A DNA stretch of 64,000 nucleotides, from assembly GCA_003008705.1 (NCBI GenBank), contig PDUO01000013.1:702702-766701 (forward strand). Direction: 5' to 3'. This DNA comes from Pezicula radicicola (Eukaryota > Ascomycota > Leotiomycetes > Helotiales > Dermateaceae). Position 1 is the first letter of the stretch, and each line of letters opens with the position of its first letter. Below are positions 21,906-34,816 of this stretch, in pieces. Under the pieces are notes generated by a model. The model was not told the DNA's origin, did no database searches, and worked only from the letters and a program-made list of their open reading frames with translations. The position numbers and the translations under genes are program-made.

Positions 21906-23344
21906 TTAGTCCATAGGTTCTGCCAAAGGCTCGCTATCATCTACATCTTCGTATTCATCGCTAGACCCTGCAACTTTCTGCTGTGCTTGCTTCCTTGCCA
22001 GCTTGCTAGATTGGCGTTCGTGGTTGTCCTTTAAAATCTGTCCTCCTCCCTTCCTTCCAAAAAAATCCTCTGTTCGAACACCACGAACAGCGCTTGCATT
22101 AACGCCTGACATGGTGACACCCAATTCTCTTTGGGATTTGATGAATTCTCTCACTGGAACCATGGCTGCGTCTCTACAGGCTTCCTTGATATCACTCCCT
22201 GACATACCTGCCATGACCCTTGTCAGATACTCAATATCAAAATTATCTGGATCAGTTTTTGTGTCCTTTAGAATGAGTTTTAGAATCCGTCGTCGCTGCG
22301 AATTTGATGGCAATGAGACTGGAAACTTCTTCGGCATTCTTCTCAAAATGGCTTCGTCGATGTCTTGCATTCTGTTGGTAGCACCAAGCACCATGATGCG
22401 TGCTGGTAAACCTGCCTGATTGGAGGACGTAAGTCCATCCCACAGTGTCATGAACCTGCATACTATTAAAACTGGGATTCTGACGTCCAGGCAGGAAATC
22501 TTACTCAGCCTTCACCATTCCACTTGCCTCGTGCTCTCCACTCCGTCTTTGTCCAAGTACAGCATCGATTTCATCGATAAATACAATACTCGGCTGCAAT
22601 TTCCTTGCTAGGGAAAAGACGGCGCGTACAAGTTTATTTGAGTCACCGTACCATTTTTCCGTGAGCGTAGATATATGTAAGTTGATGAAGCAAGCTCCAC
22701 TCTCATGTGCTAGAGCCTTTGCAAGCATCGTCTTTCCACAGCCAGGAGGACCATATAACAGTACCCCCGAAGGAGCGGACAATAGAGTCGAGGAGTGTGA
22801 GTAAAGGTGAGGCATAGTTAAGGGATAGATAACGGATTCCTTCAGTTCTTCGATGATGTCTTCGAGTCCTCCGATATCTGCAGGAGGTCAGTACAGACAA
22901 CAGCAACTAATAAATGCGTGGCACAATACCATCAAAACCAACAGGTATATCTTCGGGTGCTACCACCTCCATGGCGATTTGGCTTTCATACTGATCCAAC
23001 ACCAAGTCCTCTTTGCGTGATCGTCGTGGTTTGTCTGGGTCCCTTCCCGAATCATCTTCTGAGTCTGATTCTGCATCCCTCGACCGATCTAATCTTCGCA
23101 GATTCTCAGCTGCTTTGACACGCGCTTGCTCGTGCTGTTCCTTTTCGGGATCATTCCCTAGTGGGATCCTATCTACAACACTCTTTGCGATATAGTACAT
23201 AGAACAACTCTGGAAAAACCATGTTGTTAGTGAGTGTTCTACCGAGGCCACCTGGAAAACGTAGGTTTGGAGAGGACTTACCGTGACCACGAGGAGCAAG
23301 AGGTCCTGTAGAAAGCCATACTTCCTTGTGCCTCCGTCTCCCAT
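21906..23344 (-). CDS. MSP1: mitochondrial outer-membrane AAA ATPase (Msp1/ATAD1)
   Basis: complement(join(21906..22455,22505..22877,22930..23209,23282..23344)), 421 residues; three phase-consistent GT-AG introns. A short N-terminal membrane anchor ([19 protein letters not shown]) is followed by a charged linker, the conserved [10 protein letters not shown] entry, Walker A GPPGCGKT (157-164), the pore loop in [11 protein letters not shown], Walker [13 protein letters not shown] (DE at 216-217), and sensor/arginine-finger region [20 protein letters not shown]. The family extracts mislocalised tail-anchored proteins from the outer mitochondrial membrane. The extra C-terminal tail is Lys/Gln- and acid-rich. 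It is divergent from PCS1, with 490 bp between starts. Confidence 0.93.
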
Positions 23345-23834
23345 AGTAGCGGTTGTAAGCTAGGGCGTAGACGTGTCAAAATTATGAGACAGAGGAAAGC
23401 AGCTTGCTGTCAAATGTTCGGTGGAAACTTGGTGACGATTTAGGAGGCACAAAGGCGGAACCGAACCGGATAACGTTTGTGGCGCATGGAAAATTTGTGG
23501 CTCATGAATGGCATTAGGCAATTTATCATACTTTGGTTGAGTGCCTTGCGAATAAGGCAGTAAAGCTACACAACAACAATTGAAAGTAAACATTGCGAAC
23601 CTCTCCGTACGAAGTACGCGTTCCACTCCCAAACAGTCCGGACAGTTCAACTCCAACGCCAAACCTCCAGAGTTTTGCATCAAGCGCGTTATAATGAAAC
23701 AAGTCTACGACTATCACCAATAGAAGTTTATATCAACTGCACAACCACCTTTTCCACACTACCCATTTTCCTCAAACGCGATTCTGAGTCCCACATTCGT
23801 ACCCACCAATTTTCACCATACTCATACCCTTTCG
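23345..23834. promoter_or_regulatory. shared upstream region of MSP1 and PCS1
   Basis: 490 bp between two divergent start codons. Presumably a bidirectional promoter. No specific operator recognised. Confidence 0.45.
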
Positions 23835-25601
23835 ATGCCTAGAACCAAGGTCAGCCACTCTACATTGGGTGGACTTATAGCATCGGACTCCGAAGATGGT
23901 CAATTTGTTGAGGGCGATTCTTCAATTGAAAACATGGCGCGTGTAAAAAAAGGACGCGGACGGCCAAAAGCTTCTCCCCCTGCTGTTAAAGTAACGAAAG
24001 TAACAAAGGCGAAAGGTCCAGCACGTCGATCAAGTGGTAGAATCAAGGCCGTAACAAAGACCGCAAAAGCTCCCGCAAAGACGACTAAGAGGAAGGCTTT
24101 AGCGGATAAGACCAATCAACAAAATGCCGATGATACCGAAGAGGTTGACGAGTTTGACCAGGACGAGGATATCACTATGGGAGATGCCGATGAGTTGAAT
24201 ACAACCGTGGTAGCTGCGAAGGAGCAGAATGTAAAGCCGACGAAGATGCACGGACTTATAATGAAAGAAAAGGCTTCCAAGAAGTCTATGAAGGGTGACG
24301 ACGCGCCTAAGGTATCACAACCGCAATCGCGCCCCACGAAAAACACGAAAGCTAAGAAGGATTTGCCGGTACTGCAGGAGAAAGAGATTCAAGAATCACA
24401 GGCCCCCGTGAAGCAGACTGCTAGGGGTAGGAGGAAAGTTCTAGTCCCAGAACCAAAGCGAGAAATTCAAGAAACCCAGACTACAGTCAAGAAGAATGTC
24501 AGGGCGCAGATGGATGCACCGGTCGAGGAAGAAATGGAAATACAAGAAACGCAAGCTGTAGCACCCATGGATATTGACCACGGTGATGATGATGTTGAGC
24601 AAACAATTTCGAGGACTTCACAACTAGTTAGCCGTCAACAGTCAGATTCGAGACCTCGCCAGGGTCAGGTTCAACGAAGAAGGGCAGGAAGTGCATCAGA
24701 TACCGAGAGGAGTGATCCAGCTCTTCGGCGGAAGCTGGGCGAAATTACCAAGAAATTCGAGAATCTGGATATCAAATACCGCGATCTCCGTGAAATTGGG
24801 TTAACGCACGCCGAACGCGAATTCGATAAACTCAAAAAACAGACAGATGATAGGGAGAAGAGTGGGTTGACCATACCTTCATCTTTAGATAATGCTAACT
24901 ATTGATAGTCACGAAAGGGTTAATCGCATCGCTCAAAGCTGATGTGGCCGCGGAAAAAGCTTTGTCTAGAGAAGCTGAAGGGCTAAGGAAGAAGGTTGCG
25001 TCGCAAAGCGCAGAGATGGTCAAATTACAAGCTAAGATATCTGAAATGGCGGCATCGTTATCTGAAGCACAGAACGAAAACAAGGCATTGTCTACCAAAT
25101 TGGCAACAAGTCGATCGGCAGCAGTATCCGTAGAAAGTGTGAATACAAAGGTCCCTGGCAGCGCAGTCAAGCCTAACGGAGGCATTCGCATGGTCGGGAG
25201 TGCAGAGGCTGCTCAAGTTGCCCAGGCTGCACAACTGAAGGAAGATCTTTACAGCGACTTGTCAGGCTTGATTGTCAGAAGTGTGAAGAGGGAGTCCGAG
25301 GATGACGTCTTTGATTGCATTCAAACTGGCCGTAATGGCAGTAAGTTTCTTAGTTTGTGCAATTTAGTTTCTGCCTACTAACGTATAAGTAGCTTTACAT
25401 TTCAAACTATCCGTTGCAAATGAAAAGACTGCCGACAGCTATGACGAGGCTCAATGTGTCTACGTGCCTCTCCTCGACCCGAGCAGAGACAGGGACTTGA
25501 TTGATTTACTTCCGGACTATCTCACAGAAGAGATAACGTTTCCAAGACCGCAAGCCGCGAAATTCTATGCACGTGTTGTGAAGGCATTGACCGAGAATTA
25601 A
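23835..25601 (+). CDS. PCS1: monopolin/Csm1-Pcs1 chromosome segregation protein
   Basis: join(23835..24861,24909..25340,25393..25601), 555 residues. Introns have GT-AG ends and CTAAC branch motifs (GCTAACTATTGATAG; CTACTAACGTATAAGTAG). The N-terminus is basic and disordered with an AT-hook-like KKGRGRPK (38-45). Three EIQE(S/T)Q motifs recur every 25-26 residues (184, 210, 235). A coiled coil follows (KKFENLDIKYRDLREIGLTH, then the ITKGLIASLKADVAAEKAL segment), then a C-terminal globular Csm1 domain (LYSDLSGLIVRSVKRE ... YVPLLDP ... LTEEITFPRPQAAKFY). Family members clamp microtubule attachment sites at kinetochores and act at rDNA. The intron 1 junction restores DREKITKGL, supporting the model. 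Confidence 0.85.
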
Positions 25602-26480
25602 AGATTTTGTGTTGGGGTGCGAAAGAGTTCCGGAGTTTTGGACAAGAGGTTTTGTAGGGAGGAGTTTAGGGCTGTGGCAGGCTAGGATACCTTTCATGAG
25701 TACGGTGATGTTGGTGTAGGGAATCATAATATGTACATGTTACTAAAGTGTAATGATTCCGGTTCTGATTTTGGCAAATACTTGTGTTGCGATTAAGAGT
25801 CATTGCTATTACTCGCAGTACGCCTTGGTGCGAGTTATTTGACAGGAAACTCACAGCTTGAGACCTAGATTACGCGTTTAGTCAGCTCAGGCCTCTTTAA
25901 AATGACCGAATTAACACAATAATCACTACAAGAAAACGTGTTTCAGGTCATGCTCTCTCTACGCAGTACATATTGTGTACGAAAGAATACATAGGCGATA
26001 AGTAAAGAGCCTTTATAGAGTTTCTTATGTATGATTGTCATGATAGGCCCTGATCAACACTAGATGTACTCTAGGAATGTTGAAAGAGAGGCAACAATTT
26101 GAGAGCAAGGTGGAAGTGGAAAACTCCAGAAGAAGGGTTGTTTTCATTTAAGCTTTTGAATGCACGTTTTGGCCCCCTACATAAACCCCTATTTGTTAGA
26201 CGAGATCAAACATGCCCTGCGGTCATGCTGTATTTGTCCGAAGCCCATGACGCCAAAAATAAATTCCGCATACTTGTACAGAGCAGCAGTGAAGCTCGAG
26301 ATATCTCTTCAACAACAACTATCTATGCATTTGTCCTCCCTCTGGACGCGTCACTCTTTTAGATCTTTCACATGGAATAACAATTGAATCGCCCTGAACT
26401 GAACCTGTCAAGATAACTTGTCTGGCGCAGCTTCCGCTGGATATCTTCAGAGGCCACATACATACCATTTATTTTTAAAT
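25602..26480. other. PCS1 3' flank and MCD4 upstream region
   Basis: About 880 bp with no recognised gene. An in-frame ATG exists at 26418, 21 codons upstream of the chosen MCD4 start. Confidence 0.55.
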
Positions 26481-29400
26481 ATGGCTAGAGTTAGTCGCTT
26501 TGGCTTTTTAGCCATTGCGCTGGCTTTCCATCTCGTCTATATGTTCTCGATATTCGACATATATTTCGTGAGTCCGATCGTGTCGGGGATGCGAGAGTTC
26601 CGTGTGGAGAGGGCGGAGGGGGTACCAGCTCCAGCACAGCGTTTGGTGCTTTTCGTTGGTATGATCTTGGTCTAGAACTGTTATGTTGTCGAACCTAATT
26701 TCTAATTACCTTCAAATCTTCTAGGTGATGGCTTACGAGCGGATAAAGCATTCCAATCTTTCCCAGAACCTCACCCCCAAAACGAAGCAGACCTAGAGCC
26801 GCGACATCTTGCACCATTTCTACGATCGCGTGTCCTCGAGCATGGCACATTTGGCGTGTCCCACACACGAGTCCCAACAGAGTCGAGGCCTGGACATGTC
26901 GCTCTCATCGCTGGTCTTTACGAGGATGTCTCTGCGGTTACTACTGGATGGAAGCTAAACCCGGTCAACTTCGACAGTGTATTCAATAGAAGTAGGCATA
27001 CTTGGAGCTGGGGCAGCCCGGATATATTGCCAATGTTTCAGTTGGGAGCTGTACCGGGCCGTGTGGACGCTTATACGTATGGCCATGAGTTTGAGGATTT
27101 TTCTCAGGACGCTCTACAATTAGATATATGGGTATTCGACCGGGTCAAGGCTCTCTTTGCTGAAGCTAAAACCAATGCAACTCTTGATGCAGCTCTACGC
27201 CAGGACAAAAATGTTTTCTTCCTTCACCTGTTGGGCTTGGATACAAATGGCCACGCATACAGACCATATTCAAAGGAGTACCTAAACAATATTAAGGTTG
27301 TTGATGAGGGTGTTCGGGAGATTTCCAAGCTAATTGAGGACTTCTATAATGATGGCAAGACTGCATTTGTGTTTACTGCTGACCATGGCATGAGCGATTG
27401 GGGTAGCCATGGAGACGGGCATCCTGATAATACACGGACTCCTCTCATTGCCTGGGGATCTGGTGTGGCAAAACCTGTGGTCACCGAGAATGGGGTTGCT
27501 CCAGGACATGATGAATACTCTTCTGATTGGGATTTAAATCAAATTCAAAGACATGACGTTTCCCAGGCGGATGTTGCTGCCTTGATGGCCTATTTAGCTG
27601 GTCTCGAATTTCCAGTTAACTCTGTTGGTGAACTCCCTCGCTCATATCTAGCTGGAGACATCTCAGAGAAGTCAGAAGCCTTCCTAGCCAATGCAAGAGG
27701 GATTCTCGATATGTACAGGATCAAGGAAGAGCAGAAGAAGGCCACGGAGCTTCGCTACCGGCCGTTCAAGGCTTTCGGGGACCAAGAGCATTCTGTTGAC
27801 CATCGTATCGCCAGCATCAGGAATCTTATTGATCAAGGTAAACACGAGGATGCAATCGAAGAAACTGCGGCACTGGTGCAAGTCGGCTTAGCTGGTCTGC
27901 GATATCTTCAGACCTATGACTGGTTATTCCTTAGAGCTCTTATCACTCTTGGATACCTCGGATGGATAGCTTTCGCCCTCACCACCGTCATTGATCTTCA
28001 TGTCCTCCATGGAAAGACTGAGACTTCAAGGACTCTCTTTGGCACAGTTTTCTTTTCTTCTATACTGGTCATACTTTACGCCTCATTCATTGTCTCAAAG
28101 TCCCCGTACACATACTACGCATATGCTATATTTCCAGTCGCATTTTGGGAAGAAGTTTTTGCACGGTGGAATGCCCTAAAAGCGGGCAGACGGGCTTTAT
28201 TTGGTCATATTACGTCCGTTGCCGGGTATACTACGCTTGCAATCCAGTCACTTATTTTTCTGGGTCTGATCGAATCTCTGGTAAGTTAACTCGTGCTATT
28301 CTAGAAGCTAAATTAACGAAATGTTAGGCTCTTGGGTATACCCATCGTGAGGTTTTCTCGATCTTATTCTTAGCCGCAGCTTTTTGGCCCGCATTCTATG
28401 GAGCTGGCTTTTTGCAAGAAAATAAGGCTCTTGCCATTACATGGGTTTTCTCTTGTATAACGATGAGCGCATTCACATTATTGGAGGCCCTGAAGACAGA
28501 AAACCTTTCCTATATGTGAGTTTTATACCTGGGCTGACTGTCATGTTTGTACTGACTTGGTGTAAAAGTATGTCTGGAGGCTCCACAATGGTTGCAGTTG
28601 GCGTATTATATCTCATATTTGAGAAGTCCTTACTTACAAGCTCAAAAATGCCTGGGGATTCCACTGACCCGGCTGACAATGCCTTGTCCCGGTCCCTCGT
28701 CGGTATACAGGTAAGTTGGCATGCCAAATGGAGCTGTGCACAGATTAACAGGTTTTCAGATTGGCCTTATCGTTCTGGCTATGCTTGCCACGAGGTCAAG
28801 TGTGCTCTCATTACAGGCAAAGGAGGGTCTCCCACGTGGTAACCAGATAGTTGGATGGCTTGTTCTAGGTAAGAAAGTCTACCTTGCATCAGATTCCTCA
28901 GATACTTACTCGTCCATCAGTCGTTTCACTTATCATGCCATTCGCACACCGCATGCAACCCAATAACCATTATTTACACAGGCTCATGGTCATATTTCTC
29001 ACGTTCTCGCCAATTTTCGTCATCCTGACCATCTCATATGAAGGACTGTTCTATTTCGCATTCAGTTTGACACTAATCACGTGGGTTCGACTCGAACACC
29101 ATATTTACATCTTCACAAAACCGACCATCGCGGCTTCGAAGGGGACAAATGGGACTGCTATTGTACCAGCAGCCCTGGCATCACCTCCATTCCGATCACT
29201 CATACTTGCAGATGCTCGTATCTCTCTCTTCTTCCTGACCCTGCTCCAGTCGGCCTTCTTCAGCACTGGAAATATCGCCTCGATCTCCTCGTTCAGTCTG
29301 GACAGCGTTTACCGCCTCATCCCTATCTTCGATCCGTTTTCGCAAGGTGCACTGTTGATACTCAAACTCATGATACCTTTCGCTCTCATCTCTGCCAATC

Positions 29401-29726
29401 TAGGCATCTTAAATAAACGATTGGGCGTAGCACCATCTGCGCTCTTCATGGTCGTCATGGCCATTAGCGACTTTCTCACCCTTCATTTCTTTTGGGTGGT
29501 CAGAGACGAGGGGTCTTGGTTGGAAATTGGGTCGACCATCAGCCACTTCTGCATAGCGAGTATGCTTTGCATCTTTGTGGCGAGTTTAGAGGGTGTTAGT
29601 GAAGCGTTTATTGCTGGAGTCGAGGTAGAGGATAATTCACCACAACTCCAAAAGGAAAAGGAGCTTGGCGGGGTAGTCAATGACAGCAAAGTGATCCCTG
29701 ATGGGATAAGTAGTAGTAGAACTTAA
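26481..29726 (+). CDS. MCD4: GPI ethanolamine phosphate transferase 1
   Basis: join(26481..26658,26725..28280,28328..28515,28569..28710,28760..28868,28921..29726), 992 residues, six exons, all phases consistent. The enzyme adds phosphoethanolamine to the first mannose of GPI precursors in the ER. Visible: an N-terminal signal anchor (FGFLAIALAFHLVYMFS), the alkaline-phosphatase-like catalytic domain with metal-site motifs GDGLRADK (about 60-67), LLGLDTNGHAYRP and FVFTADHGMSDWGSHGDGHP (about 275-294), then a C-terminal block of about a dozen membrane helices. Start chosen at 26481 because the preceding 21 codons are not hydrophobic and the anchor begins right after MARVSR. Length is close to filamentous-fungal Mcd4 (yeast 919). 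Confidence 0.93.
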
Positions 29727-30788
29727 GTTCTACACAATGTATTGTATGTATGGATAGCATAAAAGCGACGGCTCAAAGCCAAACCACACCAAGCTAAATC
29801 TCATGTGTTCTCCAGGCAGAACCACATTCCCACATTCCCACACCTACTACAACTAGACCTCGGCATCTCCAGAATATTATTGTGGACTACCATCTTGTGC
29901 AAAAGCTGCGCTTGCTAGTGAACAATAAAAGCCCGTTTTGACCCATGCGATGATCATGTTAAGACTCGAGAATACTCGGAATAACCAGGGACTTTCGGCT
30001 TTTCCTCGAGACCTCTTAGATTTACTACCAAGCTTCCCCGCATCATCCAACCCTAACAAAGCCCTGCTAAGGCTCGACTACCTAAATACCGGCGGACACT
30101 GCAAGGGCTTGACGCGTAGTACGAAGTGGGTTGGTTGGTGTGAGCTATATTCAAAATCAGAATGAAGAGCAATGAAAAGTGCAAGTCGAGGAACTCGTTG
30201 TCTTTACGGCCTCCAGACTCGATATTTGGAAAGTTGCATGAACAAACTAGATTAAAAGTGGCCAAACAAGTCCAAGTTGCGGATGCTCCTCCTAACCTTT
30301 TCTACACCGAGCTGAGCGCCTGTCGATCTAAAACACGATGGTCCTGTTCAATCCGAGAAGAGGCCCATACAGTAGGATGTGTGCCAGGGGGTTCAGGGCA
30401 AGAGTGTCGTAGACATGCGGGACACATGTATTTTACAAGCAGACTTCAAGGTTCGGGACAAATCATAGCCCGTAGTGATATATAGCTCATTAGTCTGCTC
30501 AAACTCTTTCCCAATTCCCCGTTTCCCCATTTCCCCAGTTCCCCATTATTCGTATTCCCGTGGTGTTGTACGGAAGTAGTGCCGCCATACTGTGCTGCAG
30601 AGAAGGGCATTTTCCCACTTCCCCAGAGATCGCTAGCCGAGAGATTCTACTGTAGGAGCCTTGTCGTGCCCGCCAGACATCGACAGGCCACAAGACCTAC
30701 AACAGAACTCCCCAACTCGAGCAACGCACACACACACCTCTAGACGAACGAGGAGCAGCTGCAGATGCGCCCAGGTTAGGACCTCAGA
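29727..30788. other. MCD4 3' flank and Zn2Cys6 regulator upstream region
   Basis: About 1.06 kb with no recognised gene. A pyrimidine-rich stretch of repeated TTCCCCA-like units lies at about 30505-30545 and a CACATTCC repeat near 29822-29845. Confidence 0.5.
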
Positions 30789-33700
30789 ATGGAAAGTATG
30801 GCTTCGGCCGAGCAGCAATACCCAAGGCCGAGTAATGCTCCTCCGGGGTCAAATGCGGCGCCGAGTAACCAAACTCCAGGACATCCATCGTAAGACCATT
30901 CATATATGCATGCAAGCAAGACAGAAGCACGTATTGACTTGTTCGCGTACAGTTTCCGCAGGTATGGCTATCGTACGATTTGCAAAGGCTTGGTTCTGAC
31001 GCGCGAGTTTGCAGGCAGAGAGCAAGTAGAGCTTGTGAGGTATGTATATTCCACAGTGTGCCTCGGCATCCGAGGCTGATTTTCAAAACGGGATATTTGC
31101 TGATCAAAAACCCACTCTTAGACATGCCATGCTAGAAAGGTAAAATTCTCTAGACCAAACCTCCAATGCCTATTCGGTGGAATCGCGATGCGACTTTGAG
31201 ATAGAAGGGTTGACTGTACAATAGGTTCGATGTGATGCTGCAAGTTTGGGAGTGCCGTGCACCAACTGCGTAGCCTTCTCAATAGAATGCAAAATCCCCA
31301 CACCAAAACGGAAGAAGACTGCAACTGGAAAAGCAAAGGATTCGGATAGGTATAGATAAATCTGCTTGCAAAAAAGGCACTCGGCTGACAGGGATAGCGA
31401 CCGAGGCGATGCGGGCGAGGGCTCCCCTCGTACCAGCGATTCACCCGGTCAATACAATGGACAACGAAGTACGAGCGTATATCACAGTGTAGATGGGACG
31501 CCTACGACCTCTCTCACAGAGGCCCAGACTGTTGCACAGCAGAACGATGATGGAATGTATGTACAGTTCATGAAACCAAAGTTCACTAGAGCTCCCATAA
31601 GAGAGGCTGGAAGAGTGGCCTACCTTGGAGAATCGTCGAACTTGACGTTACTTGTACATGATAGACATGGTTCTGCAGATGTCGTCCATTACCCTTTGCC
31701 AGAGAATGTGAGAGGGTCAAGAGCTAGGTTGACGGAACTGGACAATGTGGAAATCGATATTTTGCATCAACGAGGTGCATTCTTGCTCCCACCAAGGGCT
31801 CTTTGTGATGAGCTTGTCGAGGCATATTTTCGATGGGTGGCGCCTATACTTCCGGTCATCAACAGATGTCGGTTCATGCGACAGTATCGAGATGCAAAGA
31901 ACCCCCCCTCACTTCTCCTACTACAGGCTGTACTACTTGCAGGATCAAGGGTCTGTACAAATCCTCAACTCATGGATGCGAATGGTTCGACTACGCCTGC
32001 CGCTCTAACGTTCTACAAGCGGGCTAAGGCGCTGTACGATGCAAATTATGAAGATGACCGGGTTACGATTGTGCAGGCACTGCTTTTAATGGGCTGGTAC
32101 TGGGAAGGTCCGGAAGATGTGACCAAAAATGTGTTTTACTGGAGTCGAGTCGCCACGATTGTAGCACAGGGTTCTGGTATGCATAGGAGTGTCGAAGGGT
32201 CTCAACTCAGCAGAGCCGATAAGAGACTCTGGAAGCGGATTTGGTGGACATTGTTCACTCGCGATCGATCTGTAGCCGTTGCGCTAGGAAGGCCTATTCA
32301 CATCAATACTGACGACTCTGACGTAGAAATGATTTCTGAAGACGACTTCATCGAGGACGAGGAGGACGAGACGAACGACTATCCACCACAGCCTTTGCAC
32401 GTACAGTTCTTCCTGCAATATGTCAAGCTATGTGAAATTATGGGCCTCGTTCTGTCCCAGCAGTATTCTGTAGCCTCTAAAGCTCGTCGACAGAATGCCA
32501 TTGATCTAACGCATAGTGATATGGCCCTAGCTGATTGGTTACAAAATTGCCCTAAAGAGGTTTATTGGGAGGCACCCCGGCATCACTTCTGGTCCGCGCT
32601 TCTCCATTCAAATTACTACACTACCCTGTGTCTACTTCATCGAGCACATATGCCACCTGCAACCTCGGGCGGATCAAGAGGGTATCCAGAGGACTCGGCG
32701 TACCCATCTCGCAATATTGCTTTCCAGGCTGCAGCTATGATCACGTCAATCATTGAGAATCTACAAGCACACGATGAGCTCCGTTATTGTCCAGCTTTCA
32801 TTGTTTACAGTTTGTTTTCTGCGTTGATTATGCATGTCTACCAAATGCGTTCTTCGATACCCTCGATAGTCCAAGCCACCCAGGACCGGATGCGAATCTG
32901 CATGAATGCTTTGAAAGACGTATCTAGAGTCTGGTTGGTAGCTAAAATGGTTTACACACTTTTTGAATCAATTCTAGGCAATAAAGTGCTTGAGGAAAGA
33001 CTTCAAAAAGCAGCTGGAAAGCGGCATAAGAAGCTGCAAGAAAGTATGAATGCACTCCACCAGAAGGCCAACCAACCACCACCGACAAAGAGAGAGGAAC
33101 CAGGGAAGCGGAAGTATGATGATATGGCCCTTGACTTCAATGTGAACCAAGGACCTGCGCCTCAGGAGTCGTATGAACGTTCAAGACCACAGACTCCAAG
33201 TGTCACTCCGTCACGGGAAATGGGGCAGAGTGTTGCACCTATGGCGGCTCCGCCTATTCAATCGCCAAACGCGAGGCATAATCAAGATACATTCATGGGG
33301 GGAACAAGCTCTCGTCCACACACACGACCTGCAACGCCTTTCAATCCATCTTTCTCCGTACCAGCCACACCACCAGATCTTTATCTCGTCACACGAAATT
33401 CCCCTAATCTTTCACAATCCGTCTGGGAGAATTTCCAACCGGACCAGCTCTTTCCTGAAGGATCAACCAGCATGTCTGTGCCGCAGTTTTCTCCGCCACA
33501 ACCCCAACATCATCAGAATCTAGACCCCAATCTCATGCCTCATGTAAACCTGGCGCAACAGATAGCGAACCAAGCTCAGTCGGGTCAGTTGCCTCAACGA
33601 ATGCGTGGATCGCAGCCTGGTATGGTTGGCAGCCCTGTTCAAGGCAATATGCTGCAGCCCGGAATGACAGGTTTCCAAGGCCAGGGAAATATGTGGCAAG

Positions 33701-33968
33701 GCGGCTTTGACCAAGGAATAGAGGGACAGGGCCACAGTCCGAGTGATACTTGGAGCTCAACTTCGGGGCAAGCTGTACCCGCCACTTTGAATGTGGAAGA
33801 CTGGTGAGTTTTTTTATGGCAGTCTAGATGGACCTTATTAATCTCGGGATAGGTTTCAATTCTTCGGCATCAATGGTGACTTGAGCGGCATGAAGTAGGT
33901 TGCACATTCAATCCGCAGCTGTTATAAGTACTGACAAACACACCAGCGGCGATGTTCCACTAACTTAA
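30789..33968 (+). CDS. Zn2Cys6 transcription factor, CTF1beta/FarB-like
   Basis: join(30789..30889,31015..31039,31122..31139,31225..31349,31377..33803,33853..33894,33947..33968), 919 residues; reading through the last donor would instead stop at 33898 (913 residues). The zinc cluster is Cys41, 44, 51, 60, 63, 70 (C-x2-C-x6-C-x8-C-x2-C-x6-C), spread over three exons of which two are 25 and 18 nt. A basic linker PTPKRKK follows. Then come the fungal-specific transcription-factor domain with YLGESSNLTLLVHDRHG, FRWVAPILPVIN and LLLMGWYWEGPEDVTKNVFY, an acidic loop EDDFIEDEEDETND, and a disordered Pro/Gln/Met-rich tail ending FQFFGINGDLSGM. CTF1beta/FarA/FarB proteins control fatty-acid use and cutinase genes; whether this one does is inference. 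Confidence 0.87.
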
Positions 33969-34816
33969 ATTAATTCTGATAAGTATATCTTCATCCATTC
34001 TTGTTATTGAGCATATGTTGTACTCTTCTGAACGCTTTTGGTCTGGCTACCACCCATGGGCCAAGGAGTTGCTGAACCTTATATTGAATCAATGCAAGTA
34101 TTGACTATCATTTCTCGAACTGTGAATCCAGCCTATAAACATAGCTTATCCGTATGTAATTGCGTATCCAATATTCTTAAGAGATCGAACCAGTAACTGG
34201 AGCGGGGCTTGTGCCGGAAAAGTTGAGTGTACGGACCCATCATCTATTCTAAACTTGAAGGTCGTTCAGCGTAATTGGAATCTGGACGTAATATGTACTA
34301 AACCATTTTCCGTTTTTGTACAAAACTTGGCCGCTTGAATAGTGCGAAGCACAAAAGCTTTGAATTTTTGGTAGAGAAAGAAGCGTCGAAATGGCCGACT
34401 TTGAGGCTCCCCAGAACCGCAAACTCCATTCTTTGGGCTGTGGTACCTACAGCATGGGGCAACCTTGGGGGAGACCGAAAGTACCAAAATAGGCTTACGG
34501 TACTGTAGATCCTGCGTGTTGCGGATGCGGGCAGCACGACTTAGCGCATTATCCGGAAACACCCCCCGTCCTGACTAGCATAGGAGTGATAGGACAGCTA
34601 TCAGCACGGTTCCATTGTATCATTTAAACCAACCTATCTTAACCTTCACTACGATCTCACCTCCCCATTTACCAGCCAGCCTACTAATATCGACTCGGAA
34701 GGAGCAATGCATACGCCAACCTTCTCTCAATCGCCATCACGATAACCTCCCTTGCTCTCTTCCCTATCACATGAATTCAAGCCTCGAGAGCGGACAGGCC
34801 GCGAAACAACCTAGCC
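33969..34816. other. intergenic with two upstream ORFs of the LysM gene
   Basis: 3' flank of the regulator and leader of the LysM gene. Two upstream ATGs precede the LysM start: 34707-34745 (12 codons) and 34771-34860 (29 codons, overlapping the main start in another frame). No separate gene seen. Confidence 0.5.
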
